Shown in pieces: positions 1-8,082 of a stretch of 27,679 nt of DNA. Origin of the DNA: Acidobacteria bacterium UBA7540 (lineage in GTDB: Bacteria; Acidobacteriota; Terriglobia; UBA7540). The stretch is from the NCBI GenBank assembly GCA_002478145.1, contig DLMI01000078.1:1-27679 (forward strand), in the 5' to 3' direction. Under the pieces are notes generated by a model. That model did not search any database. It was not told the DNA's origin and worked only from the letters and a program-made list of their open reading frames with translations. The position numbers were made by a program, and so were the translations under genes. Position 1 is the first letter of the stretch. Every line of letters begins with the position of its first letter.

Positions 1-29
1 CCCCACTGTCTGAATCGCAGGTCGCTGGA

Positions 30-1637
30 CCCAAGAATCGCGATTGAGAGGAGCGGAAAGCCACAGAAAAGACGCTCACCCTCACGGGATGTGTGTTATA
101 GAGATTTTGTGTGAAATCGTAGACCCACACCCGGAGGGTGAACGATGGAAGCAAACCTACCGCAGTTGATTCTGCCTATCAAGATGGAAAGAAGTTCGGA
201 GCGTCTGACCAGTCTGGGCGGGCTGGTGGTGTTGGAGGAATTGGCGCGAGCGGTCGGAGTGTGGGAGGAGGTAGAGCGAGCGCTGGAGGGTCCGAAGTCG
301 GGACGAGGATATAAGCCGCGGGAGTTTGTGCAGGCGCTGGTGTGGATGCTGCATGCGGGCGGAAGGCGGCTGGAGGACTTGCGGGAGTTGCGGGCCGAGC
401 AGGAGGTGCTGGGGGAGTTGGGTTTGGAAGCGGTGCCGGACGCCGGGACGGTGGGGGACTGGCTGCGTCGGCAAGGGCGGGCGGGGGCGGAAGCGATCCA
501 GCAGGTGAGCCGGAAACTGGTGGCGTCCTGTTTCGAGCAAGCGGAAGTGATTCTGGATGTGGATGCGACGGAGATCGAGGCGGAGAAGCAGGACGCGGCG
601 TGGACCTATAACCACGTGCAGGGCTACATGCCGCTGGTGGGATACGTGGACGGGATGTGCGTGGGTCACCAGTTTCGGGAAGGCAATCAGAGTCCCAGTG
701 CCGGGATCTTGGAGTTTGCGCAGAGCTGCGAAGCGGCGCTACCGAGGGGGAAGCGAATCTATTTCCGCAGCGATAGTGCAGCTTACCAAGCCAAAGTGAT
801 CAACTACTACAGCCAGCCGGGGCGCAGCTTCAGCATCACCGCCGATCTGGACGCCGCCGTGAAGGGAGAAATTCAGAACCTGCCGGAAGTGGCTTGGCAA
901 CCCTACCAGACGCAAGAGGGCATCGCCACCGACCGCGAGATTGCCGAGACGGTGCACACCCTGAAGGGGACCGAACAGGCCTTCCGGCTGCTGGTGTTGC
1001 GCTGGCCGAATCCGCAGCCCAATTTGTTCGAGGCTGAGCGGTATTGCTATCACGCGGTGGCCAGCAACCGGGAAGAGCCGGCGAGCGAGGTAGTCTGGAA
1101 GCACAACCAGCGAGGCGAGAGCGAGAACTGGCATAAGGAACTGAAGGTGGGTTTTGGCATGGAGCAGATGCCGTGCGGGCAGTTGGAGGCCAATGCCCTG
1201 TATTTTGCCATTGGGGTGTTAGCCTACAATTTGGGGCAACTATTGAAAGGGCGGGTGCTGCCGGCGTCCTATCGCACGGTGACGGTGGCCACGCTGCGCT
1301 GGAAGGTGTATCGGCTGGCGGGCAAGCTGGTGCGCCACGCGCGCGGCTGGATGCTGCAGGTCAAGGCCGACCTGGAGAAATGGCTCTTATTGCAATCCGC
1401 CCGGGTCTGCTGCGCGACGCTGCGCACCTGAGGCAAGGAGGCGGAAAAGGCGTGGCCGTCGAACTACCAGGCGGCGGTGTCCGCTGCTGGTGGGAAAAAA
1501 TTATCCGGAGGACGCATGGGCCCCTGAATCCTGACCCGAACTGAGTCGCGAGCTGCCACTCACCAACCACGGCTCGCGGCCGCAGGCGTTTCCACCATCT
1601 CAGGAACGCGCTATATCGCTCAATCGCGATTCTTGGG
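30..1637 (+). mobile_element. Complete IS1380-family insertion sequence
   Basis: A 19-bp perfect terminal inverted repeat bounds this element: 30-48 (cccaagaatcgcgattgag) is the exact reverse complement of 1619-1637. Both ends are flanked by the same 5-bp direct repeat, ctgga (25-29 and 1638-1642), the target duplication expected for this family. One intact transposase gene (145-1431) fills the element. Each terminal repeat contains the internal palindrome aatcgcgatt. Intact ends, intact ORF and exact duplication suggest a recent insertion. It lies immediately upstream of the GH127 gene and is read in the same direction. Confidence 0.93.
145..1431 (+). CDS. IS1380-family DDE transposase
   Basis: The 428-residue protein is full length for an IS1380 transposase, which cuts and joins the ends of its own element. 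The RNase H-like catalytic core is visible: first Asp in the ILDVDATE segment (Asp138/Asp140), second Asp in FRSDSAAYQ (Asp210), and the C-terminal R-x3-E-x6-K signature of the IS4/IS1380 group in QRGESENWHKELK (Glu327 as likely catalytic residue). The Tyr that usually precedes this signature is His here. The C-terminal segment with LEANALYFAIGVLAYNLGQLL is the conserved helix of the family. A ggagg at 133-137 supports the ATG at 145. The gene sits alone inside the inverted repeats, and no frameshift or internal stop is seen, so it is probably active. Confidence 0.93.
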   Translation: MEANLPQLILPIKMERSSERLTSLGGLVVLEELARAVGVWEEVERALEGPKSGRGYKPREFVQALVWMLHAGGRRLEDLRELRAEQEVLGELGLEAVPDAGTVGDWLRRQGRAGAEAIQQVSRKLVASCFEQAEVILDVDATEIEAEKQDAAWTYNHVQGYMPLVGYVDGMCVGHQFREGNQSPSAGILEFAQSCEAALPRGKRIYFRSDSAAYQAKVINYYSQPGRSFSITADLDAAVKGEIQNLPEVAWQPYQTQEGIATDREIAETVHTLKGTEQAFRLLVLRWPNPQPNLFEAERYCYHAVASNREEPASEVVWKHNQRGESENWHKELKVGFGMEQMPCGQLEANALYFAIGVLAYNLGQLLKGRVLPASYRTVTVATLRWKVYRLAGKLVRHARGWMLQVKADLEKWLLLQSARVCCATLRT

Positions 1638-1657
1638 CTGGAGTAGTCGCTAGTCGC

Positions 1658-1686
1658 TTGACGAGGAGCACGGCATTTGATAGGCT
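1658..1686 (+). promoter_or_regulatory. Candidate sigma-70 promoter for the GH127 gene
   Basis: TTGACG (1658-1663) is followed after exactly 17 bp by TAGGCT (1681-1686), a 5/6 and a 3/6 match to the -35 and -10 consensus. Transcription would begin near 1693, giving a leader of about 37 nt before the ATG at 1730. The -35 box starts 20 bp beyond the IS1380 end, so the insertion left this core intact but replaced everything upstream of it. Two tandem tagtcgc heptamers (1644-1657) fill the gap. Confidence 0.4.
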
Positions 1687-1729
1687 AATCGACGCCGACG
1701 TGAGGATGGAAGGAATGGAGTGCACAACG

Positions 1730-3670
1730 ATGAGCGTGCCATTTTGGACGCACGCAATTCTTAGTATGACCACTATTGCCACGATGGCCGCGGCGCAGAC
1801 GCCGCAGACCGTTGTGAGCGACGCGTTACGTCCCGCTCCGGCGGGGAGCATACAGATTAAGGGTTGGCTCGGCACCAAGCTGGACTTGTGCATATCGAAC
1901 CGCGTCATGGCCCAGGACATTAACCGGCTCGTTCAACCATTCCGAGTCCGGCAGGAGAAGGACTGCAGCGATTGGCGTATGGAGTATTGGGGGAAGTGGT
2001 GCACCTCAGCAGCGATGGGCTACACTTACGAGCCTACTGCTGAGCACCGTGCTGTACTTGACAAGGCGGTTGGGAGCTTACTCGAGACGCAGACTCCTGA
2101 CGGCTACATCGGCACTTATCGGCCGAGCGTGCAACTGGGCGGCTGGGACGTATGGGGTCGCAAGTGTGTCTTGCTGGGGCTGCTTGCCTACTATGACGTG
2201 ACCGGCGACCGCACTGCACTCGACGCGGCGCGCCGCGAAGCGGACTATTTCCGAAGCCAAGTGGGGCCGGGCAAGGTGAATTTGGCGGAAACCGGCTGGC
2301 CCCTGCACCAGGGCCTGCCCTCCACCTCGATCCTCGAGCCCATAGCGATGCTCTACGCGCGCACCGGTTCCCAGGCCTACCTGGATTTGGCGCAGTACAT
2401 CTTACAGCAATGGGAGATGCCCAACAAGCTTACCCCTACCGGACTCCACCTGCTGGAGGGTGCATTGTACGGAAAACCCGTGGCCAAGATTGCGGCGCCC
2501 AAGGCCTATGAGATGACGACTAATTACGAGGGTCTTTGCGAGTTGTACCGCGCCACGGCGAACCCCCTCTACCTTGAAGCGGTCTTGAAGGTGGGCGAGA
2601 GTATCCGCCAGACGGAGCGCATGATCATTGGTTCCGGCTCAAACCAGGAATTGTGGTGCGAGGGCGCGCGTTACCAGACCGAAGTGCTGGAAGAACCCAT
2701 CGAGACGTGTGTGACGGCCGCCTGGATGAGGTTGTGCTATCAGTTGCTGCAACTCACCGGCGACCCGGTGTGGGCCGACGAACTTGAGGTGTCCCTTTAT
2801 AACGCCTTGCTCGGGGGGATGACGCCGGACGGGCGGTGGTGGGCGTACTTCACACCTCTGACCGGCCAGCGTGTGCCGAGCCCTAACCATCGCGAGGACG
2901 CTTTGAGCTGCTGCGTTGTGAGCGGTCCTAGCGGGCTCCTGCTGACGCCGCGTTGGGCGGTGATGACGGATCACGAGGGGCCGGTGGTGAACCTCTACGC
3001 TCCGGGGTCGGCCACCGTGAAACTCGAGGACGGCACAGAGGTGAAAATTCTCCAGGAGACGGATTACCCGGTGAACGACCGGACCAAGTTAACGCTTCAG
3101 CCTTCCCCAGAGGGGCGGTTTGCACTGAAACTCCGCATTCCTGCCTGGAGCCGCAACACATCGCTTTCGGTGAACGGCCAGGCGGTCCCATGCCCAGCGG
3201 GCGCCTATGCCAAGCTGGAGCGTGACTGGAAGCGGGGCGACTCGGTGGTGCTGAAGTTGGACTTGCGGGGACGCGCGGTGCCTGCCCCAAGTGGCGCGCC
3301 GCAATTGGCCGTGATGCGCGGTCCCATCGTGCTGGCGCTGGACAACCGGCTAGCTCAACCGCAGAACACGGATGTGCTCCTGGCGACCGATGCCGATGGC
3401 TATGTTGCTCTCCAGCCTCAGGCGAACAAGCCGAACGATATCTGGATGGCCTTCGAGGTACAGTTCCAGAGACGTCCCGAGCAATACGTCTCCAAACCGA
3501 TGAAGCTGGTCATGTGCGACTACGCCTCGGCGGGGAATGGTTGGAGCGAATCGAACCTGTTTCGTGTCTGGTTGCCGCAGCCGCTGGACTTGCATCAGGC
3601 GTACGTTCCGGACACCTGGAAGCTGATGTACCCGGATACCAAAGCACGCCCGGGGATTCCCACATTTTGA
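1730..3670 (+). CDS. Exported GH127-family (DUF1680) beta-L-arabinofuranosidase
   Basis: This 646-residue protein belongs to glycoside hydrolase family 127, retaining enzymes that release beta-L-arabinofuranose from plant glycans using a zinc-held cysteine nucleophile. The zinc site is recognisable: Glu325-Thr-Cys327 in the segment EPIETCVTAAW and the Cys394-Cys395 pair in LSCCVVSGP match the Glu/Cys/Cys-Cys set of the Bifidobacterium enzyme HypBA1. The (alpha/alpha)6 barrel covers roughly residues 30-430, followed by beta-sandwich domains. The frame opens at a TTG at 1658, but the ATG at 1730 is preferred: it has ggag 9 nt upstream and starts a plausible signal peptide (hydrophobic core, then AAAQ), implying export. 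An IS1380 element lies just upstream, and the gene ends in a terminator shared with the convergent URO-D gene. A broken second GH127 copy lies at 10495-10968. The exact linkage cut is inferred. Confidence 0.88.
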   Translation: MSVPFWTHAILSMTTIATMAAAQTPQTVVSDALRPAPAGSIQIKGWLGTKLDLCISNRVMAQDINRLVQPFRVRQEKDCSDWRMEYWGKWCTSAAMGYTYEPTAEHRAVLDKAVGSLLETQTPDGYIGTYRPSVQLGGWDVWGRKCVLLGLLAYYDVTGDRTALDAARREADYFRSQVGPGKVNLAETGWPLHQGLPSTSILEPIAMLYARTGSQAYLDLAQYILQQWEMPNKLTPTGLHLLEGALYGKPVAKIAAPKAYEMTTNYEGLCELYRATANPLYLEAVLKVGESIRQTERMIIGSGSNQELWCEGARYQTEVLEEPIETCVTAAWMRLCYQLLQLTGDPVWADELEVSLYNALLGGMTPDGRWWAYFTPLTGQRVPSPNHREDALSCCVVSGPSGLLLTPRWAVMTDHEGPVVNLYAPGSATVKLEDGTEVKILQETDYPVNDRTKLTLQPSPEGRFALKLRIPAWSRNTSLSVNGQAVPCPAGAYAKLERDWKRGDSVVLKLDLRGRAVPAPSGAPQLAVMRGPIVLALDNRLAQPQNTDVLLATDADGYVALQPQANKPNDIWMAFEVQFQRRPEQYVSKPMKLVMCDYASAGNGWSESNLFRVWLPQPLDLHQAYVPDTWKLMYPDTKARPGIPTF

Positions 3671-3721
3671 CAAGACCTGTGTCACCACGTCCTGCCAACC
3701 TGTGAACATAACTCGTCAGTT

Positions 3722-3739
3722 GGGGGCAACCCCCCTTTT
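3722..3739 (+). terminator. Intrinsic terminator after the GH127 gene
   Basis: GGGGG (3722-3726), loop caa, CCCCC (3730-3734), then a T-tract at 3736-3739 and a second T-run at 3742-3746 form a short GC stem with a U-rich tail, 52 nt after the GH127 stop. The TTA that reads as the stop codon of the opposing URO-D gene (3738-3740) sits in the T-tract, so two genes share these bases. Confidence 0.55.
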
Positions 3740-4835
3740 AGTTTTTCAGACTCGAGTAAGGTGTTTCCGTAATGGCCTTTTGCATGGCCCAGAAGTTCTC
3801 GAGTGGCGTGTCCAACTGAACATGATGAGTTGGGGCAAGAATCAGACCGCCGTTTTTCCCCATCGTATTGAGGCGTTCAAGAATCTCTCGTTGGACATCG
3901 GCAGGCGTTCCGAAGGGCAGTGTGTGCTGCTCGTCAATGGACCCCCAAAAGCAGAACCTGTCCCCGAACTGGCGCTTTATCTGTGTGGGATCCATACAGG
4001 CAGGCTGGATCGGGTTCAGGACATCCACGCCGATTTCAATCAGCTCGGGAATGATGGGACTAATCATTCCGTCGGAGTGATAGGCGACTTTGAGCTGCGG
4101 GTTGATAGCTTTAATCTCGGAAATGAAAGTGGCCATCCGGGGTTTAAGAAACCTCCGCCAGCATTGCGGAGAGATCATCATAGCGCTTTGCGTGCCCACA
4201 TCGTCGCCCACCCAGATCATATCCACGCCCATTTGCACGAGTTTCTTGGCCGCGGTCAGATGGTATTGATAAGGAATGTCGAGGATCCTCTCCGCGATTT
4301 CGGGGTTAAGTGCGAAGTCCATCATCAGTCGCTCCAACCCTCGCAAGGCCCAAGCGCACTCAAAGATCGTGGTCACCGTCACACCTACAATCCAGTATTC
4401 GTCCTTGAACGCCCGGAGGGTGCGCGCGGCGTCCTGGTAAAGCTCCGGGCGGTTGGGGTTCGGGGGCCGGTAGCTTTCAAGCGCCTCATCGGGGGCGAGA
4501 GGATGGCTGGAAATTTCCGTATAACTGCCTTTGCCGTATCTTGTAGTGTACTCGCACGGCTTCCACCCGATGCCCCATTCGTCAGTATAATTACCTGCTT
4601 GCATGTAGTACGAGTTGGCCCAACCCACGGAGGTCAACAGCATGTCTTCACCTAAGGCCTGTTCGAGTTCATAGGTGTTGCCGCTCCCGTGGGGATTATG
4701 CGAGCAGCCGGTCTTATGAAGTAAGTCCATGTGGAGCCTCGAAGCGAACTCGGGAGTAAAGCTGATCTGCATGGGACACCTATCGGGTTCTTCGTGGCTA
4801 AGGGCCATAAGCACTCGATCCCTGTGTTTCATCAT
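3738..4835 (-). CDS. URO-D-like (MtaA/CmuA-type) methyltransferase family protein
   Basis: This is a 365-residue member of the uroporphyrinogen decarboxylase superfamily (PF01208). It opens with the family pattern RVLMALSHEEPDRCP and forms a single TIM-barrel domain. True heme-pathway HemE is unlikely because of the carbohydrate-locus context. Members of this branch usually act as cobamide-dependent methyl transferases. The MtaA-type zinc motif His-x-Cys...Cys appears altered: His253-Ser-Asp255 in AYHSDGM, with one Cys at 280 in QPACMDP, so Asp may replace the first Cys or the zinc site may differ. The frame extends upstream to 4904, but the ATG at 4835 (a second ATG follows at 4832) is preferred because aagga and ggaag lie just upstream. 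No corrinoid protein or reductive activase is nearby, so substrate and partner are unknown. A long palindrome lies 42 bp upstream of the start. Confidence 0.8.
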   Translation of the reverse strand: MMKHRDRVLMALSHEEPDRCPMQISFTPEFASRLHMDLLHKTGCSHNPHGSGNTYELEQALGEDMLLTSVGWANSYYMQAGNYTDEWGIGWKPCEYTTRYGKGSYTEISSHPLAPDEALESYRPPNPNRPELYQDAARTLRAFKDEYWIVGVTVTTIFECAWALRGLERLMMDFALNPEIAERILDIPYQYHLTAAKKLVQMGVDMIWVGDDVGTQSAMMISPQCWRRFLKPRMATFISEIKAINPQLKVAYHSDGMISPIIPELIEIGVDVLNPIQPACMDPTQIKRQFGDRFCFWGSIDEQHTLPFGTPADVQREILERLNTMGKNGGLILAPTHHVQLDTPLENFWAMQKAITETPYSSLKN

Positions 4836-4876
4836 GGTTGTCTTCCATCCTTTCTCGGGCTGCCGTCTCGCGGATA

Positions 4877-4979
4877 GTGAGTCAGTTTGATGTAGAGGCG
4901 GCATTATCCGTCAGTCGACGGACCCTTTGGTCCGTCAGTTGACGGATAAACTCGCCGCTACAACACCAAACTGACCCAC
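4877..4979. repeat. Long imperfect intergenic palindrome with two nested dyads
   Basis: The left arm (4877-4923, 47 nt) and right arm (4930-4979, 50 nt) are reverse complements over most of their length around the 6-nt loop cctttg. The blocks are: outer arm gtgRgtcagtttgRtgt with 15/17 matches, then gcggc, ttatccgtca, a 3-nt mismatch, and gacggac at the loop. Each inner half contains its own dyad, TCCGTC-N4-GACGGA, at 4907-4922 and 4931-4946, with centres 24 bp apart. It lies between the stop of the GH42 gene and the start of the URO-D gene, both on the minus strand. It could be a paired operator, an RNA hairpin limiting read-through, or a small non-autonomous palindromic element. No target duplication is seen at its edges. 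Confidence 0.75.
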
Positions 4980-5118
4980 CACCCCCTCGCAGCAGGGGCA
5001 GAGAGCGCAGCCGCACATCATCCAATCCCTCTCGTTACCTGATGGTGCCGCCCAGTTCACCACGGCGCGGGTCGTGCACCAAGTTCACAATCAAGCAATC
5101 AAGCACAGTTCCCATCTG

Positions 5119-7323
5119 TTATACCAGCCACAGAACCTGGTAGGGTTTCAGTTGCGTTTGGCCACTTAATTGGGTGTCAGAAAATCGGTCCGACGCCACC
5201 CTGGAAAGCTCAATCGGCATTTCCTTACCTGTCGTATTGACGATGAACATGCTATTGTCCGTGTGCGGAACCGCCAGCACGCCCGCAGGCACGGGCGCGC
5301 TGAGGAAGTCTCCGCCGTCCGGAATGAGTTGCCGAATCAGGCGCAACAAGCTGTCGTCTCCTGGCCAGAAGCCTAATTTGACTACAACTCCCCGCCCCAG
5401 TTTTCTCTGCGTCGCGGCTGGCCTACCATCCAGAATAGCCTGCTCGCTCTTGAACGTGGCCATCAACTCTGCCTCCGGACCCACCTCCAGGAATTCGCAG
5501 TAGCCGTCCAAACCGACCGGCGAGGTTCCGGCCATTCCCCCGCCCCTCCATTCGGCTTCGGGGTCTCTTCTTCCGCTCGGCTCCGCTGAACCCATCCACC
5601 GGATCGTCCGCACCAAACCTCCCGTTAGCTCTTTGAGGTTGGCGGCAAATCCATCACCGCGGAATATTCCGTTTTCATCCGTGTATGCCGTGAAAGGCGT
5701 GATCATCACCGCTCCCCCGCCCTGTGCGAAATCTTTGAGAGCAGCCGTAATACGCGGGTTATCCATGGCGGTAGCCGCGGGTATCAGCACCAGCGAGTAC
5801 TTTTCCAGATTGGAGGGGTCTTGTGCCGTAACCAGATTCATGCTGTCCACGCCGATGCCCAGCCGGTGCAGCGCATCGAAGCTCTGCAGTAATACGGAAA
5901 GGCTTAATTTGATGTGCGGGTAAACCTCAAGCGTAGCACGCTGCTCGAAGTCGGTGAGAGCTACCGCGGTAGCTTTCACCGGGCTGTCGATAAGGTGTTG
6001 TCCCCATTTCTGGAATATCTCTCCCAACTCGACTGCCCAATCAAAGTCCGGCTCAGGATGGCCGGACCAGTCGAGCAACCCACCCCAATGGGGCCAGTGC
6101 CCTCCTCGCCAGCGATTGCCTGTCCAGTAAAACAGGCCCGAGGTCCCGAAAGCAGCCGCTTCCAGTCCCCACATATGGAACTGTTCCCGGCTCGGAAAGG
6201 GATCCCTGATGTACGTCTCGCCAGCCACTCCGAAACGGTTTTCGGTGGTAATGAAATGCTTATACCCGTAGGCTGACCGGTGCATGTCCTGGTGCCAAGC
6301 CAGATCCGCCCAATATTCCCGATTGTCTGCCCAGGGCTGATAGTAGTTCAGGCCGGCGATATCCATGATTTTGCCGGCTTGCGGATCATCCGCAACCGCG
6401 TCCCACTCCGTGTTCCAATCTGTCGTAATCCAGTGCTTCACACCTGCTTCCCGCAAGGCCTCGGCTTGCATGGCGAAAAAGTCCAGAAGCACGTCCCGAC
6501 GGAAGCGCCGGTGCGCCAGCGTCAGGGCCGCAATCTCCTTTCCGCTCTCCTCGACTCCTTCGCCCGGTTGAGGCACTTCCTCGAGCGATCGCACCTCCAT
6601 TCCCCAACTGACCAGATTCAACCGGCGATTGAATTCCTCAGGAGTGTGGTAAGTCTTCTTCAACCACTCCGCCCAGGCTTTTTCGCAAGCAGGGTTGTAG
6701 CAAATCCTGGTCACGCTGCCTTCCATCTCATTCCCCAACTGCCATGCAATGACCGTGGGGTGATCTTTGAACTCCTTCCCCAGAGTCAGGATGTACTCGC
6801 GAAGGGCCGTACGGTACAGCGGATGATTCAAACACGGTGCATGCCGCGCCATCGGATGCGCCTTCACGCCGGGGTGAAGTTGAACCAGGATCTCCGGGTT
6901 GCCGGCGGCAAGCCACTGCGGGGGAATGTAGGAACCTGTCCCCAGAATGGCTTTCATTTTCCGCTTCTCCAAGTCATCTAGGAAGCTATGCAGCCAAGCG
7001 AGATTGTATTTTCCCGCCGCGGTCTCGAGATTTCCCCAGGAAGACTCAGCAACGCGCACCGCGTTCATGCGGGCGCGCTGGAGGTGATCCAACATCTTGT
7101 TCCACTCGTCTTTGGTTTGCAGCTCAGGGTAAACGTCGGCGCCAAAAAAGAATTCCGTGTTTTTCAGTTGGGATTTCGTTACTGCCTTCAGCGAGCCGGA
7201 TTGCGGCTCCCGAGGAGTTGCGGCTGCTGAAGTCGTTGTGAGAGAGAATAGCGCTTCTCCTATTACGAGTTTTCCGCTATTGCCGAGAAATTCTCTTCGA
7301 GATGGCTCCTGGTTTTTCATCAT
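5119..7323 (-). CDS. GH42 beta-galactosidase with twin-arginine leader
   Basis: The 734-residue protein is a glycoside hydrolase family 42 enzyme, which removes terminal beta-D-galactose (in some members alpha-L-arabinopyranose) by a retaining mechanism. The N terminus carries a twin-arginine motif, SRREFLG (residues 8-14), with a hydrophobic stretch behind it, so a folded enzyme is probably exported. The (beta/alpha)8 barrel begins at FFFGADVYPE (about residue 58). The acid/base is Glu199 in AWQLGNEMEG and the likely nucleophile Glu361 in HFITTENRFG. From about residue 445 comes the family's trimerisation-type alpha/beta domain, then a small C-terminal beta domain. Overall length is only slightly above the usual 650-700, the excess being the leader. 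Two adjacent ATGs (7323, 7320) have ggag about 10 nt upstream. IS1182 and Tn3 debris lies directly upstream, so its original promoter region may be lost. Confidence 0.9.
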   Translation of the reverse strand: MMKNQEPSRREFLGNSGKLVIGEALFSLTTTSAAATPREPQSGSLKAVTKSQLKNTEFFFGADVYPELQTKDEWNKMLDHLQRARMNAVRVAESSWGNLETAAGKYNLAWLHSFLDDLEKRKMKAILGTGSYIPPQWLAAGNPEILVQLHPGVKAHPMARHAPCLNHPLYRTALREYILTLGKEFKDHPTVIAWQLGNEMEGSVTRICYNPACEKAWAEWLKKTYHTPEEFNRRLNLVSWGMEVRSLEEVPQPGEGVEESGKEIAALTLAHRRFRRDVLLDFFAMQAEALREAGVKHWITTDWNTEWDAVADDPQAGKIMDIAGLNYYQPWADNREYWADLAWHQDMHRSAYGYKHFITTENRFGVAGETYIRDPFPSREQFHMWGLEAAAFGTSGLFYWTGNRWRGGHWPHWGGLLDWSGHPEPDFDWAVELGEIFQKWGQHLIDSPVKATAVALTDFEQRATLEVYPHIKLSLSVLLQSFDALHRLGIGVDSMNLVTAQDPSNLEKYSLVLIPAATAMDNPRITAALKDFAQGGGAVMITPFTAYTDENGIFRGDGFAANLKELTGGLVRTIRWMGSAEPSGRRDPEAEWRGGGMAGTSPVGLDGYCEFLEVGPEAELMATFKSEQAILDGRPAATQRKLGRGVVVKLGFWPGDDSLLRLIRQLIPDGGDFLSAPVPAGVLAVPHTDNSMFIVNTTGKEMPIELSRVASDRFSDTQLSGQTQLKPYQVLWLV

Positions 7324-7417
7324 GAAACTGAATCTCCATTTTTCTGAAGGGGACTTGGATTAGGAATTGTCGCTCGAAACGAAGAGGACGTCGATAGGGC
7401 CTGCACCTTGGATACAA

Positions 7418-7765
7418 TCCAAACTGCTGCCGGTCATTGGCTTCCTGCGTCACTGACATCGCCACGCTGACCTGGGCATCCCTGTCCGCCGCCTGCGCGT
7501 TGTAGGCTTGCACAAACTCCTTAGCCGCCCCGTGCTTCATAATCCGCGAATGCGGACCGGTAAAGTTCAGTTGCGCTTTTGGCTCCGGATGCGCTTGCTC
7601 CGGGTCCGGTGCCTGCGGCGACCGCCCGCCCAACTTCCGTCCCCGCTCTTGTTCATGCTCCTCGCGCTCCCTCAATTTCGCCTCCACCTCGGCCTGCTTT
7701 TTCTTCGCCGCTTCTCTCGCCTCTTCCTCTAGCGCCGCCTTCGCCAGCAACGCCTTCACCTGCAC
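7418..7765 (-). pseudogene. IS1182-family transposase fragment
   Basis: About 116 residues of an IS1182-type transposase survive. A charged linker helix rich in Glu/Lys/Arg is followed by a QLNFT-x-PxSRIMK-type block and the hallmark FVQAYNAQAADRDAQ...VTQEANDRQQ. The segment carries neither an N terminus nor most of the DDE core. Homology stops abruptly near 7418, 95 bp before the GH42 start codon, and near 7765 at the other side. The open frame runs on to 7277, but that part does not resemble transposase and overlaps the GH42 leader out of frame. No inverted repeats remain. Too short to act. Confidence 0.75.
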
Positions 7766-7832
7766 TTCTAACGGAATTCAGGTTTATGCATTGTGGTGTT
7801 AACCTGGATGAATATGGTCATGGTGGCCAGGG

Positions 7833-8051
7833 GTCAACCGCATCGCCTGTGAGATCTGCGTGTCGCAAGCGTCACGTGGACAACTCCGTCGCAAGGAAAT
7901 CTGGGTGGCGGGTAGCGACCGCTACCGCAACCCTGAAGTGGACCTCCCTCAGGACTTTGGTCAAGAACGTGAGACGCAATATGCGGTGCTCCGCGTGCCC
8001 CGTGATTCTGGGAATCGAGCTGGCACTGAGGATTCGGAAAAAGCAGTATGA
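7833..8051 (+). pseudogene. Tn3-family transposase fragment
   Basis: A 70-residue open stretch reads VNRIACEIC, then LRRKEIWVAGSDRYRNPEVDLPQDF. This closely resembles the internal block of many Tn3-family TnpA proteins (NRI-x-YE-x-C ... LR-x-KEIWV-x-GADRYRNPDEDLPADF). It ends at a TGA (8049-8051) far short of the roughly 1000 residues of a full TnpA, and no 38-bp terminal repeats are seen. The recognition rests on remembered family consensus, not a search. Together with the IS1182 piece it fills the gap between two glycosidase genes. Confidence 0.55.
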
Positions 8052-8082
8052 CCTCTCAACGCCATCTATCTCCGACACACCA

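Noticed and set aside
3702..4655. Long plus-strand open frame (317 residues) opposite the URO-D gene
   Set aside because: Antisense shadow of a clearly recognisable protein; no family resemblance, no ribosome site.
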